Source: Rhodococcoides trifolii (lineage in GTDB: Bacteria; Actinomycetota; Actinomycetes; Mycobacteriales; Mycobacteriaceae). From it: DNA of 64,000 bases. Below the pieces are notes generated by a model that made no database searches, was not told the DNA's origin, and saw only the letters and a list, made by a program, of their open reading frames with translations. Below, one piece after another: positions 17,700-26,494 of the stretch; the stretch's first letter is position 1, and the number at the start of each line of letters is the position of its first letter. Location: assembly GCF_014635345.1 (NCBI RefSeq), contig NZ_BMCU01000002.1, forward strand, positions 868,001-932,000, in the 5' to 3' direction. A program made the position numbers and the translations under genes.

Positions 17700-19151
17700 A
17701 TGACGAACTCACATGATCTTTTGCCCGACGCCGACAACTACTCCGACGATCACGACGACGATGTCGCGTGGTCGGTCGGAGAGATGCAGCTCGAGGACCG
17801 CGCATCGCTTCGCCGTGTCGCGGGTCTGTCCACCGAACTCACCGACGTCACCGAAGTCGAGTACCGCCAGCTGCGACTCGAGCGGGTGGTGCTGGTCGGG
17901 GTGTGGACTTCCGGAACCGCGATTCAGGCCGATTCCTCGATGACCGAGCTTGCGGCGCTCGCCGAGACCGCCGGTTCGGAAGTGCTCGAGGGCCTCGTCC
18001 AACGCCGCGACAAGCCGGACGCCGCGACATACATCGGATCCGGCAAGGCCAAGGAGCTGCGCGAGGTGGTGCTGGCGACCGGCGCCGACACCGTGATCTG
18101 CGACGGTGAACTCACTCCGGCGCAGCTGACCGCCCTGGAGAAGATCGTCAAGGTGAAGGTCATCGACCGCACCGCGCTGATCCTCGACATCTTCGCTCAG
18201 CACGCCTCGTCCCGCGAGGGCAAGGCGCAGGTGGCGTACGCCCAGATGGAGTACATGCTTCCGCGACTGCGCGGCTGGGGTGAATCGATGTCCCGCCAGG
18301 CCGGTGGTCGAGCCGGCAGCAACGGTGGTGTGGGCCTGCGTGGTCCCGGTGAAACCAAGATCGAAACCGACCGTCGACGCATTCGTGAGCGAATGGCAAA
18401 GCTGCGCCGCGAGATCAAGGGCATGAAGGCTGCTCGCGACACCAAGCGAACTCGCCGATTGCACAGCGACGTTCCGAACATCGCGATCGTCGGTTACACC
18501 AACGCCGGCAAGTCTTCGCTCCTCAATGCGCTCACCGGGTCCGGAGTGCTGGTGCAGAACGCGCTCTTCGCGACGTTGGATCCGACGACGCGCAAGGGCG
18601 AGCTCGACGACGGTCGGGCCTGCGTTCTCACCGACACCGTCGGGTTCGTGCGACACCTTCCGACTCAGCTCGTCGAGGCGTTCCGGTCGACCCTGGAAGA
18701 GGTCACCGACGCTGATCTCCTGCTGCACATCGTCGACGGTTCGGATCCCCTGCCCACCGAGCAGATCAACGCGGTGCACGAAGTCATCACCGACGTCGTG
18801 CGCGAGCAGAACACCGTGCCGGTGCAGGAGTTGGTGGTGGTCAACAAGATCGACGTCGCCGACCCGATCACGTTGACGCAGCTGCGCAGTCTCCTGCCCG
18901 GAGCCGTCTTCGTCTCCGCCCACACGGGCGAAGGCATTCCCCAATTGCGTTCGCGCCTCAGCGAATTGGTGCGTCCGCCGGAAGTCGCGGTAAGCGTTCT
19001 CCTGCCGTACGACCGCGGCGACCTGGTGTCCCGAATTCACGCCGACGGGCAGATCGTCAGTTCCACACACGAGGACGGTGGCACCCGCATCGACGCGAAG
19101 GTGCCGTATGCGCTGGCGTCGGCGTTGCACGACTTCAGCCACAGTGCGTAG
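17700..19151 (+). CDS. hflX: Ribosome-splitting GTPase HflX
   Basis: A 483-residue HflX. An acidic N-terminus precedes the HflX domain (GTSIQADSSM-like region and LVQRRDKPDAATYIGSGKA), a coiled coil, then the GTPase domain: G1 GYTNAGKSSLLNAL, G3 DTVGFVRHLP, G4 NKID. It binds and splits stalled or stress-inactivated 70S ribosomes. The ATG at 17700 gives the acidic start MTNSHDLLPDADNYSD. The following secreted-protein gene overlaps its stop by eight bases. Confidence 0.95.
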   Translation: MTNSHDLLPDADNYSDDHDDDVAWSVGEMQLEDRASLRRVAGLSTELTDVTEVEYRQLRLERVVLVGVWTSGTAIQADSSMTELAALAETAGSEVLEGLVQRRDKPDAATYIGSGKAKELREVVLATGADTVICDGELTPAQLTALEKIVKVKVIDRTALILDIFAQHASSREGKAQVAYAQMEYMLPRLRGWGESMSRQAGGRAGSNGGVGLRGPGETKIETDRRRIRERMAKLRREIKGMKAARDTKRTRRLHSDVPNIAIVGYTNAGKSSLLNALTGSGVLVQNALFATLDPTTRKGELDDGRACVLTDTVGFVRHLPTQLVEAFRSTLEEVTDADLLLHIVDGSDPLPTEQINAVHEVITDVVREQNTVPVQELVVVNKIDVADPITLTQLRSLLPGAVFVSAHTGEGIPQLRSRLSELVRPPEVAVSVLLPYDRGDLVSRIHADGQIVSSTHEDGGTRIDAKVPYALASALHDFSHSA

Positions 19152-20151
19152 GGCTCTCGCTCTCACTGCCGCCCTGTTCGTGATGTTTCCGGGAACTGCG
19201 GCGGCCCAGGACCTCCAGTTCGGTGAGGTGTGCACGCCCACGGACCCGGGACTGTCCGAGCTGTCGGGAACAACCGAGCTCGGTGGGTTCCTCTACGGGA
19301 TGGGTGACAGCGGCGCCGACGACCGCGTCGCGGAAATGGACCCGTCGACGTGCGCCGTCGTGCGGTGGATACCCAATCCGGTGGATCCGTACGACGTCGA
19401 AGATCTGTCCCACTACGGAAACTCGTTGTGGCTGGCCGACATCGGGGACAACGACTCGATTCGGTCGACCGTCGCGCTCACCCGCCTCGACCCTGCCGAC
19501 GGCGCCGGTGAACTGCACCGATTGGCGTATCCCGACGGGCCCCACGACGCGGAGACGCTGCTCGTCGGACGGGACGCAATACCGGTGATCGTGACGAAGG
19601 TGCCGAGCGGTGTGAGCGGGATCTACAGCGCGGGCGTGCCCGTCGACCAGTTGGCCTCCCCGGGTCCCACGGCGCTGATGCGCGTCGGCGACGTGACGCT
19701 GGCCGCCACGAGCACGACCGGCGGACCACCCCTCATCCAGGGTTCGCTTCTCGTGACCGGAGGCGCCGTGAGCGCCGACGGAACGGTGGTGGCTCTGCGC
19801 ACGTACACCGACCTGTACCTCTACTGGGCGCCCGACGGAAACGTGGTGTCCGCGTTGATGTCCGGGCCGACGAAGCAGGTCCCCTTGCCCGCTCAGCCGC
19901 AGGGCGAGTCGTTGGCGTTCACCGAGAACGGTGATCTTCTGTTCGGGTCGGAGGAGGGTTTCACCCCGACAACGACGCTTCCGCCGATCGGTGTGCTTCG
20001 GGGGGCGACTGCGGTGGCGGCTCCGGCGAAACCCGTTGCGGACGAGCAGCAGTCGTCCTTGCCCACGGTCGTGTGGGTACTGGTGGCCGGGGGAGTCGTC
20101 GCGCTCGTCATTCTCGGGTCAGCTGTGTTGGCGGTCAAGCGGCGGCGGTAG
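19144..20151 (+). CDS. Secreted, membrane-anchored protein, function unknown
   Basis: A 335-residue protein with a signal peptide (MRRALALTAALFVMFPGTAA, cleavage after AAA near 21) and a C-terminal transmembrane helix (about 310-330) followed by KRRR, so a cell-surface protein anchored by its tail. The middle has repeated D-rich beta elements (GDSGADDRVAEMDPSTC, VEDLSHYGNSLWLADIGDND) suggesting a beta-propeller. I recognise no catalytic set. The GTG start overlaps hflX, so it is probably co-transcribed with it. Confidence 0.7.
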   Translation: MRRALALTAALFVMFPGTAAAQDLQFGEVCTPTDPGLSELSGTTELGGFLYGMGDSGADDRVAEMDPSTCAVVRWIPNPVDPYDVEDLSHYGNSLWLADIGDNDSIRSTVALTRLDPADGAGELHRLAYPDGPHDAETLLVGRDAIPVIVTKVPSGVSGIYSAGVPVDQLASPGPTALMRVGDVTLAATSTTGGPPLIQGSLLVTGGAVSADGTVVALRTYTDLYLYWAPDGNVVSALMSGPTKQVPLPAQPQGESLAFTENGDLLFGSEEGFTPTTTLPPIGVLRGATAVAAPAKPVADEQQSSLPTVVWVLVAGGVVALVILGSAVLAVKRRR

Positions 20152-20359
20152 CAAAGTCTCGGAGCGGGCCGCACCGCCCATGGATCCGGACCGAAGCCAC
20201 GGAAATCACGCCGTCCTCGGCTAACGATTTGAAGGTCGACAAAAATTCGGTGCTGTTCACCGCGGTACGCGCGGTCAACCGCACCCGATTCCCGCTCTGC
20301 CGGAACATGGTTGGCACGGACATCGACAGCCGTTACGGGTTGCGAATAGGCGGTGTCGG

Positions 20360-20740
20360 TCAGGTTCGGGAATACCGGTCCACGAGCTCCCGCGCGTCGC
20401 GAAATGCGAGGCCGGGGTAGCGGACTCGCAGACTCTTGATGGACTCGATGCGGTCGCACGACGTTTCGGTCGCGGCAAGGACGTCGTCCTCGGCTACATC
20501 GGCCGGTGCGACTGGCTTCGCGGGCCGGTCGGGACGCCGGCGATGCTTCTGCCAGGCAGCGTATGCGTTGAATGCGAAATAGATCGTCCCCACGGTCCAG
20601 AGAATCAAGCGAACCCAGTCTCGGATCGACGGATCCGATGCGATGGGTCCAACGGCGTCTCCGGTGATAGACAAGATGGCCATCAAGCCGAGGGTGGCAC
20701 CCCACCGCCGCCGGCTCTCCTTGCTCTCCGCGTCGTCCAC
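20360..20740 (-). CDS. Membrane protein with L7/L12-like C-terminal segment (copy 1)
   Basis: A 126-residue protein. Two hydrophobic segments (about 15-33 and 45-62) are followed by a basic linker and a C-terminal stretch, RIESIKSLRVRYPGLAFRDA plus RELVD, that lines up with the factor-binding helices of ribosomal protein bL12 (VIKxVRxxTGLGLKEAKDLV). Only the first two helices of the bL12 C-terminal domain are present. It is a tandem paralogue of the next gene downstream in coordinates. Function unknown; a soluble helix pair on a membrane anchor suggests protein binding. Confidence 0.7.
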   Translation of the reverse strand: MDDAESKESRRRWGATLGLMAILSITGDAVGPIASDPSIRDWVRLILWTVGTIYFAFNAYAAWQKHRRRPDRPAKPVAPADVAEDDVLAATETSCDRIESIKSLRVRYPGLAFRDARELVDRYSRT

Positions 20741-20784
20741 GCGGCCATTTTATACCGACCTTCGCTAATGATTCCAGGGGTCGA

Positions 20785-21156
20785 TCACGTCACGGAATGT
20801 CGGTCGACGAGATCCTTCGCGTCGCGTAAACCCAGGCCGGGATAGAGCGTTCGCAACGATTTGATCGCGCCGATACGAGAGCCGGACACATCGATCACCG
20901 AAGTCACGTCGGCGGCGTCGACCTCGTTCGGCGGCACAGGAGCGGTGATGCGCTCAGGATGTCGATAGCGCTTCCACGACCCGTATGCCGCTCCTGCGAA
21001 ACCTATTACGGCGACGAGCCATACCGCGAGGTGGGCCCAGTCGCGCGCAGTGGTCAGCGAGTCCACCGCCGTGGGACCTGCCACGCCGAGCAGGTAGAGG
21101 AGGAACAGGGTCCGGCCCCACCGCTGCAGGCGCTCGTCCTCCATCCATCGGGCCAT
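20785..21156 (-). CDS. Membrane protein with L7/L12-like C-terminal segment (copy 2)
   Basis: A 123-residue paralogue of the neighbouring gene: two hydrophobic segments (about 15-33 and 42-60), a linker rich in Pro/Glu, and a C-terminal segment RIGAIKSLRTLYPGLGLRDA plus KDLVD, which is closer still to bL12 than copy 1. The two genes are co-directional with a 44-base gap, and copy 2 is upstream. A start four codons later (21144) is possible. No role is known to me. Confidence 0.7.
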   Translation of the reverse strand: MARWMEDERLQRWGRTLFLLYLLGVAGPTAVDSLTTARDWAHLAVWLVAVIGFAGAAYGSWKRYRHPERITAPVPPNEVDAADVTSVIDVSGSRIGAIKSLRTLYPGLGLRDAKDLVDRHSVT

Positions 21157-21229
21157 TGGACCAGTCTGTCCTACCGGGGCTGCAGCCACATTGTGAGGCC
21201 CGTATCCGCTCAGCCCCGGTCGGGCGCGG

Positions 21230-22099
21230 TTACGTACCGATACGGTCCAGCTCCGCCACATCGTCTGCCGAGAGTGCCAGACCCGCACCGCTGACGTTCT
21301 CGCGCAGGTGGTCCACCGACGAGGTGCCGGGGATGAGAAGGATGTTGGGGGAGCGCTGAAGCAGCCACGCCAGCGCCACCGACATCGGACTGGCGTCCAG
21401 CCGCGCCGCGACGGCTTCCAGCTCTGCCGACTGCAGCGGTGAGAAGCCGCCGAGCGGGAAATAGGGGACGTACGCAATACCCTGTGCGGCTAGCGAATCG
21501 ATCAGTTGGTCGTCATCGCGGTGGGCGACGTTGTAGAAGTTCTGGACGCACACGATAGGTGCGATGGTCTGTACTTCTGCGACCTGGTCTGCCGTGACGG
21601 TGCTGACGCCGAGATGCTTGATCAGCCCTTGCTGCTGCAGTTCGGCGAGCACGGTGAAGGGCTCGGCGATCGAGCCGGGCGTGGGGCTGTCGAGGCCGCC
21701 GACGCGGAGGTTCACCACGTCGATGGCGTCGAGTCCGAGCCGGTCGATGTTGTCGTGAACGGCTTGACGAAGCTGCTCCGGCGCCATGGCCTTGGGCCAG
21801 CCGCCCTCCGCGTCCCGTAGAGATCCGACCTTGGTCACGAGGTGCAGCGAGTCGGGGTACGGGTGCAGCGCTTCCTTGATGATCTCGTTGGTGACGTACG
21901 GCCCGTAGAAGTCGCTGGTGTCGATGTGATTGATGCCGAGTTCGATCACCGCGCGGAGCACCGCGATCGCGGCGTCACGGTCGGCGGGTGGGCCGAACAC
22001 GTGCGGTCCGGCGAGTTGCATCGCCCCGTAACCCGTACGGGTGACGGTGAGATCGTCGGCCATCGTGAAGGTGCCGCCGGGAAGAGTGTTCGCTGTCAT
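21230..22099 (-). CDS. Aldo/keto reductase
   Basis: A 289-residue NADPH-dependent aldo/keto reductase, (beta/alpha)8 barrel. The catalytic tetrad region is visible: D-T-S-D-F-Y-G-P (Asp and Tyr), TKVG (Lys). GYGAMQLAGP near residue 25 is the family start, and ILLIPGTSSVDHLREN near 255 is the NADPH-binding end. The substrate cannot be read. The ATG at 22099 has GGATGGA upstream. A LexA-type box (22108-22123) lies nine bases before the start, so damage-inducible expression is possible. Confidence 0.88.
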   Translation of the reverse strand: MTANTLPGGTFTMADDLTVTRTGYGAMQLAGPHVFGPPADRDAAIAVLRAVIELGINHIDTSDFYGPYVTNEIIKEALHPYPDSLHLVTKVGSLRDAEGGWPKAMAPEQLRQAVHDNIDRLGLDAIDVVNLRVGGLDSPTPGSIAEPFTVLAELQQQGLIKHLGVSTVTADQVAEVQTIAPIVCVQNFYNVAHRDDDQLIDSLAAQGIAYVPYFPLGGFSPLQSAELEAVAARLDASPMSVALAWLLQRSPNILLIPGTSSVDHLRENVSGAGLALSADDVAELDRIGT

Positions 22100-22107
22100 G
22101 ACGTCCA

Positions 22108-22123
22108 TCCAACACCTGTTCGA
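22108..22123. promoter_or_regulatory. SOS (LexA) box between aldo/keto reductase and small gene
   Basis: TCCAAC-ACCT-GTTCGA matches eleven of twelve positions of the LexA consensus TCGAAC-N4-GTTCGA and is almost identical to the second lexA-promoter box (TCAAAC-ACCT-GTTCGA). It could control either the reductase on the minus strand or the small leaderless gene on the plus strand. Confidence 0.6.
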
Positions 22124-22142
22124 ATCATCGTGATCCGAAGCC

Positions 22143-22171
22143 TTCACACCAGGGCGGTCGGTACCTAGGTT
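22143..22171 (+). promoter_or_regulatory. Promoter of the 32-codon gene
   Basis: TTCACA (22143-22148), a 17-base spacer, and TAGGTT (22166-22171). The -10 ends seven bases before the ATG at 22179, giving a leaderless mRNA. It lies 20 bases downstream of the SOS box. Confidence 0.5.
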
Positions 22172-22178
22172 CAGCACC

Positions 22179-22277
22179 ATGCGCATCCTGTCCCGACTGG
22201 TCCACACCGTCGCTGCATGGTTCGAGCGCGACGCCTTGGCGTCGCACGCCGCCGTCGACTTCGCGCTCCACAGCTGA
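22179..22277 (+). CDS. Candidate leaderless 32-residue protein next to an SOS box
   Basis: A 33-codon frame (with stop) starting MRILSRLVHTVAAWFERDAL and ending AAVDFALHS. The N-terminal 18 residues are amphipathic/hydrophobic. About four in five third positions are G or C, as expected of coding DNA in this genome. It has its own promoter, a leaderless start, a LexA-type box upstream and a terminator beginning on the base after its stop codon, i.e. a complete small transcription unit. No homologue is known to me. Function is not assigned. Confidence 0.45.
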   Translation: MRILSRLVHTVAAWFERDALASHAAVDFALHS

Positions 22278-22318
22278 CAACGCACCCCTGCCCGTGACGC
22301 GGGAGCAGGGGTGCGTTG
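22278..22318. terminator. Bidirectional terminator, small gene / ptsH
   Basis: A 14-bp perfect stem (CAACGCACCCCTGC with GCAGGGGTGCGTTG) and a 13-base loop. It begins immediately after the stop of the 32-codon gene and lies 17 bases past the end of ptsH on the minus strand, so it can end both transcripts. Confidence 0.75.
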
Positions 22319-22334
22319 CCGGTGCGGAGGGAGC

Positions 22335-22592
22335 TCAGGCGTCCAAGTCCGACGCGACCAGCGCGGCGATCTTGTCGAGCGTCTCCTGGGTTTCTGCGGT
22401 GACCTTCACTTCGGTGCCCTTGGTGGCGCCGAGGGTCATGATCAGCAGAGCCGATCCGGCGTCGACCTCTTCGTCTTCCTCGACCTCGAGGGTGACTTCT
22501 TCCCCGGCGGCGTCGACCGCTTCGGCAATGATGGCGGCCGGGCGGGCGTGCAGCCCGATGGCCGATCCGACGGTGACGGTGGTGCTGGGCAT
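22335..22592 (-). CDS. ptsH: PTS phosphocarrier protein HPr
   Basis: An 85-residue HPr. The phosphorylated histidine is His15 in GLHARPAA. Ser47 sits at the position of the regulatory serine of Firmicutes HPr, although actinobacteria generally lack HPr kinase. It relays phosphate from enzyme I to FruA. It is the last gene of the fruR-fruK-fruA-ptsH cluster and is followed by a strong terminator. Confidence 0.95.
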   Translation of the reverse strand: MPSTTVTVGSAIGLHARPAAIIAEAVDAAGEEVTLEVEEDEEVDAGSALLIMTLGATKGTEVKVTAETQETLDKIAALVASDLDA

Positions 22593-22624
22593 AAGTGCTC
22601 CTTCTGGTGGTGGAGTGGTGAAGA

Positions 22625-24682
22625 TCAGGCTGCCACGGCGATCTTGTCTTCGACCAGAGCGGGGTCTTTCTTACCCGCGAACTGCTTGATCGAAGTGACG
22701 AGCAGTGCCGAGACGACCGTGCCGATCGCCAGTGCGGCGAGGAACGTGAAGAAGTTGTTCATTGCGAAGAACACCAGCAAGCCGCCGTGCGGTGCACTGA
22801 GCGTGGTTCCGAACGACATGATCAGCGCGCCGGTGACGGCGCCTCCGGCCATCATCGACGGGATGACGCGCAGCGGGTCGGTTGCGGCGAACGGGATGGC
22901 ACCTTCGGAGATGAACGCGGCACCGAGAAGCCATGCGGCCTTGCCGTTCTCGCGCTCGGCCTCACTGTAGAGCTTCGGACGCAGGGTGGACGAGAGCGCC
23001 ATGGCGAGCGGCGGAACCATGCCCGCAGCCATGACGGCGGCCATGATCTTGAGCGATGCGGTGTTGTCGACGCTGAGGCCGGCGGTCGCGAAGGCGTAGG
23101 CCGCCTTGTTGACCGGCCCGCCGAGGTCGAAGCACATCATCAGGCCGAGAATGATGCCGAGGATGATGACCGACGACCCGGACAGTCCGTTCAGGAAATT
23201 GGTGAGGCCGGTGGTGATCGCGGCGAGCGGACGACCGAGTACCAGGAACATCAGCGCACCGACCACCAGGGTGGCGCCGAGCGGGATGATCACGACGGGC
23301 ATCAGACCGCGCAGCCACGGCGGCACGGAGATGCGGCTGATCCACAGTGCGACGAAGCCGGCGATGATGCCACCGACGAGGCCACCGATGAAGCCCGCAC
23401 CGACGAACAACGCGACGGCGCCCGCGGTGAAACCTGGCGCGAGGCCGGGCCTGTCAGCGATGGCGAACGAGATGTAGCCGGCGAGTGCGGGAACGAGGAA
23501 TCCGAAGGCGAGGCCACCCAGCTGGAACAGGACAGCGCCGAGGAAGATTCGGATGCCGCCGTCCGGCAGGTTGGTGATGCTGTTGTTGGTCATGATGTCT
23601 TCGGCGGTGCCCTTGATCTCGTATCCGCCGAGGAGGAATCCGAGTGCGATGAGAAGACCGCCGGCGGCGACGAACGGGATCATGTAGCTGACGCCGGTGA
23701 GGAGAATCTGCCGCAGGCGCGTACCCCAGCCGAGTGAACTGCCGGACGCCGACGCGTCGGACGCGCCGGGAGCGGTGCCGGACACGGTGCGGGCCGACGG
23801 ATCCATTGAGGCGCGCAGTGCCTCGGTGACCATCACGTCGGGCTCGTTGATGGCCCGCTTGACTCCGGACTCGATGACGGGCTTGCCGGCGAACCGTTCA
23901 CGGTTCTTGACGCCCACGTCGGTGGCGAAGATGACTGCGGCCGCGTTCGCGATGACCGACGGATCGAGGGGAGTCGAACCCGAGGAACCTTGCGTCTCGA
24001 CGTAGACCGGCACTCCGGCGCGCTCGCCGGCTGCGGTCAGCGAGTCGGCTGCCATGTAGGTGTGCGCGATTCCGGTCGGGCAGGCGGTGATGGCGACGAT
24101 GTGGCGGGCTGCGCCCGAGTCGGTGTCACCGGGTCCGGCGGCACCGGGTCCGGCGTCCTTGGTCGTGCTGACCGCGGCTGCCGCCGGCGTTGCGGTCGAT
24201 GCCTTGGGTGCCTTCGGCTTGAGCACGTCCTCGACGAGCGCGACGATGTCGGCCGGGGTGGCGGCTTCGCGCAGCGAGGTCACGAACGCCGGCTTGACCA
24301 GCGCACGAGCCAGGCTCGAGAGCAGCTTCATATGCTCCGAACCGGCACCCTCGGGCGCGGCGATGAGGAAGACGAGGTCGGCGTCGCCGTCCGGGGCGCC
24401 GAAGTCGACCTTCGGGTTCAGACGAGCGAAGCCGAGGGACGCCGTGGTGACGGCGGCGGACCGGCAGTGGGGGATTGCGATGCCCCCGGGAAGGCCGGTC
24501 GCAGACTGCGCCTCGCGGGCGAGGGCTGCGTCGCGCAGTCCGTCGACCTCGGTGGCGCGGCCGGCGTCGGCCAGCAGCCTGGCCAGCTTCTCGATGACCT
24601 CGGTCTTGGTGGAGCCGAGGTCCGCGTCGAGAGCGATCAGCTCCTCGCTGATGATTCCCGGCTTGGTGCTGGAGGTGGTCAT
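22625..24682 (-). CDS. fruA: Fructose PTS permease, EIIABC
   Basis: A 685-residue three-domain permease that imports and phosphorylates fructose to fructose-1-phosphate. The domain order is EIIA (about 10-155, His72 in AIPHCRS), an Ala/Pro linker, EIIB (about 192-295, phospho-cysteine Cys201 in ACPTGIAHTYMAADS), and EIIC (about 325-670, multi-helix membrane domain). It is followed by ptsH after 32 bases and preceded by fruK. An AAGGAAAG Shine-Dalgarno supports the ATG. Confidence 0.95.
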   Translation of the reverse strand: MTTSSTKPGIISEELIALDADLGSTKTEVIEKLARLLADAGRATEVDGLRDAALAREAQSATGLPGGIAIPHCRSAAVTTASLGFARLNPKVDFGAPDGDADLVFLIAAPEGAGSEHMKLLSSLARALVKPAFVTSLREAATPADIVALVEDVLKPKAPKASTATPAAAAVSTTKDAGPGAAGPGDTDSGAARHIVAITACPTGIAHTYMAADSLTAAGERAGVPVYVETQGSSGSTPLDPSVIANAAAVIFATDVGVKNRERFAGKPVIESGVKRAINEPDVMVTEALRASMDPSARTVSGTAPGASDASASGSSLGWGTRLRQILLTGVSYMIPFVAAGGLLIALGFLLGGYEIKGTAEDIMTNNSITNLPDGGIRIFLGAVLFQLGGLAFGFLVPALAGYISFAIADRPGLAPGFTAGAVALFVGAGFIGGLVGGIIAGFVALWISRISVPPWLRGLMPVVIIPLGATLVVGALMFLVLGRPLAAITTGLTNFLNGLSGSSVIILGIILGLMMCFDLGGPVNKAAYAFATAGLSVDNTASLKIMAAVMAAGMVPPLAMALSSTLRPKLYSEAERENGKAAWLLGAAFISEGAIPFAATDPLRVIPSMMAGGAVTGALIMSFGTTLSAPHGGLLVFFAMNNFFTFLAALAIGTVVSALLVTSIKQFAGKKDPALVEDKIAVAA

Positions 24683-24736
24683 TGATTCTTTCCTTGGTGT
24701 GCGGTCGTGCTGTGGATGAAAGGAAGGTTCTTCAGG

Positions 24737-25711
24737 TCATGCGCGGATCGGCTGATCGAGTGTTCGGATGGTCACGTCACCCTCTCTCGCATGAGCGGGT
24801 GTCGGGAGCTGCGTGCCCGGCAACGCGGTGGCTGCGGTGCCGTAGGCGACGGCGCGTGCCAGACGGCCGCCCCCGTCGGCCCCGTCGAGGTCCGCCAGGA
24901 TGTACCCGGCCAAGGACGAGTCTCCCGCACCGACGGTGCTTCGGGGCGTGATTCGGGGAGGAATCGCGGACCAGGCACCGTCGGCCGTGACCAGAACGGC
25001 TCCCGCTGCTCCGAGGGTGGCAAGGACTGCGCCCGCACCCCGGTCGACGAGAATCGCAGCCGCGGACGCTGTCGGACTCGGATCTCCTGCGGCAGCGGCT
25101 CGTTCGAGTTCGTCTCCGTCGGAGCCGGTCAGCTGGGCAAGCTCCTCGGCGTTGGGCTTGATCAAATCCGGTGCGGTGTCGGGGAATCCGGCGGCGAGTG
25201 CCGTGAGAGGGTCGTCGGAGGTGTCGACCGCAACCTTGCACTCGAGGTTCGCCATGGCCCGCACCAGCTCGCCGTACCAGCCGGCCGAGATGCCGGGCGG
25301 AACGGACCCGGAGAGAACCACCCACTCGGCGTGCGCCGCGAGATCGAGGATCGTCGCGAACAGCCCGTCGACCGTGTCCGAGGCAACCGTCGCCCCGGGT
25401 TCGTTGATCTTGGTGGTGGTGCCGTCGGGTTCGCTCACCGTGAGGTTGATGCGTGCGGCGCCGAGCGTCGGAACGGCGCGGTACCGAACACCGATGGCAC
25501 CGAGTGCGGCGAGGAGTGGATCGCTTCCGTTTCCGGGAAGTACTGCAGTGCAGCCCTTTCCGGCCGAGCTGATGACACGGGCGACGTTCACCCCCTTGCC
25601 GCCGGGGTCGGTGGTCGATCCCGATGCCCGGTGTACCGAGCCACGGACGAGCGCACCGTCCAGCGATACGGTTCGGTCCATGCTGGGGTTGGCCGTGAGT
25701 GTGACGATCAT
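24737..25711 (-). CDS. fruK: 1-phosphofructokinase
   Basis: A 324-residue PfkB-family kinase that turns fructose-1-phosphate into fructose-1,6-bisphosphate. It starts MIVTLTANPSMDRTVSLDGA, the typical N-terminus. The anion-hole motif is STVGAGDSSLAGYI with the catalytic Asp near residue 255, and the substrate-binding GGKGVNVARV lies near 38. It overlaps fruR by four bases (ATGA-type), so both are in one transcript. Confidence 0.95.
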   Translation of the reverse strand: MIVTLTANPSMDRTVSLDGALVRGSVHRASGSTTDPGGKGVNVARVISSAGKGCTAVLPGNGSDPLLAALGAIGVRYRAVPTLGAARINLTVSEPDGTTTKINEPGATVASDTVDGLFATILDLAAHAEWVVLSGSVPPGISAGWYGELVRAMANLECKVAVDTSDDPLTALAAGFPDTAPDLIKPNAEELAQLTGSDGDELERAAAAGDPSPTASAAAILVDRGAGAVLATLGAAGAVLVTADGAWSAIPPRITPRSTVGAGDSSLAGYILADLDGADGGGRLARAVAYGTAATALPGTQLPTPAHAREGDVTIRTLDQPIRA

Positions 25712-26475
25712 GCCACCACTACCTCTATTCCCTGATCTTGCAGACGAGTGACGTCCGCGCTGGAGATGCCGTCGTCCGTGACGAGCACGTCGACGCTGTC
25801 GATGGGGGCGAACGAGATGAGGAACTCGCGCCCGAGCTTGGCCGAATCGGCAACGACCACAACTTGATTGGCTGCCAACACGATAGCGCGTTTGACCGCG
25901 GCCTCGTCGCTGTCCGGGGTGGACAGGCCGTGTCCGACGCTGATGGCATTGGTCCCGACGAACGCGACGTCGACTCGCAGCGTGCCGAGGACTCGTAGTG
26001 CGTCCTCGCCGACGGACGCTTGGGTGACGCCTCGGACGCGGCCGCCGAGCAGATGCAGGTGCGCCGACGGGACGGTTGCGAGTCGGGCGGCGATAGGAAC
26101 GGAATTGGTGACCACGTTCAGATCGCAGTCGACGGGAAGGAGTGCAGCGAGACGTGCGGTGGTGGTTCCGGCGTCGACGATCATGCTTCCGCCCGCCGGC
26201 GGCAGGTACGCGAGCGCCTTGGAGGCGATGCGGTCCTTCTGATCGGCGTGCGTGTGCTCGCGTTCGGCCATGCCCGGTTCGGTCGAAATGAGGGTGGACG
26301 CAGGAACGGCGCCGCCGTGAACTCGTTTGACCAGTCCGATTCGGTCCAGGACCGCGAGGTCCCGACGTACGGTTTCGGTAGTGACCTCGAAGGAGTCGGC
26401 GAGTTCGGTCACCGACACCCGTCCACGCTGACCGATCAGGCTCGCGATTGCTTGCTGTCGCTCTTCTGCGTACAT
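25708..26475 (-). CDS. fruR: DeoR-family regulator of the fructose genes
   Basis: A 255-residue DeoR-type repressor. The N-terminal HTH covers MYAEERQQAIASLIGQRG through FEVTTETVRRDLAVLDRIG (about 1-55), followed by a sugar-phosphate sensor domain (VDAGTTTARLAALL near 105). Fructose-1-phosphate is the likely inducer, as for related regulators. The ATG at 26475 has a near-perfect GAGGAGGTG Shine-Dalgarno; the GTG two codons earlier lies within it. Divergent from ptsI, with phased repeats between them as candidate operators. Confidence 0.92.
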   Translation of the reverse strand: MYAEERQQAIASLIGQRGRVSVTELADSFEVTTETVRRDLAVLDRIGLVKRVHGGAVPASTLISTEPGMAEREHTHADQKDRIASKALAYLPPAGGSMIVDAGTTTARLAALLPVDCDLNVVTNSVPIAARLATVPSAHLHLLGGRVRGVTQASVGEDALRVLGTLRVDVAFVGTNAISVGHGLSTPDSDEAAVKRAIVLAANQVVVVADSAKLGREFLISFAPIDSVDVLVTDDGISSADVTRLQDQGIEVVVA

Positions 26476-26494
26476 CTTCACCTCCTCGGGATTT

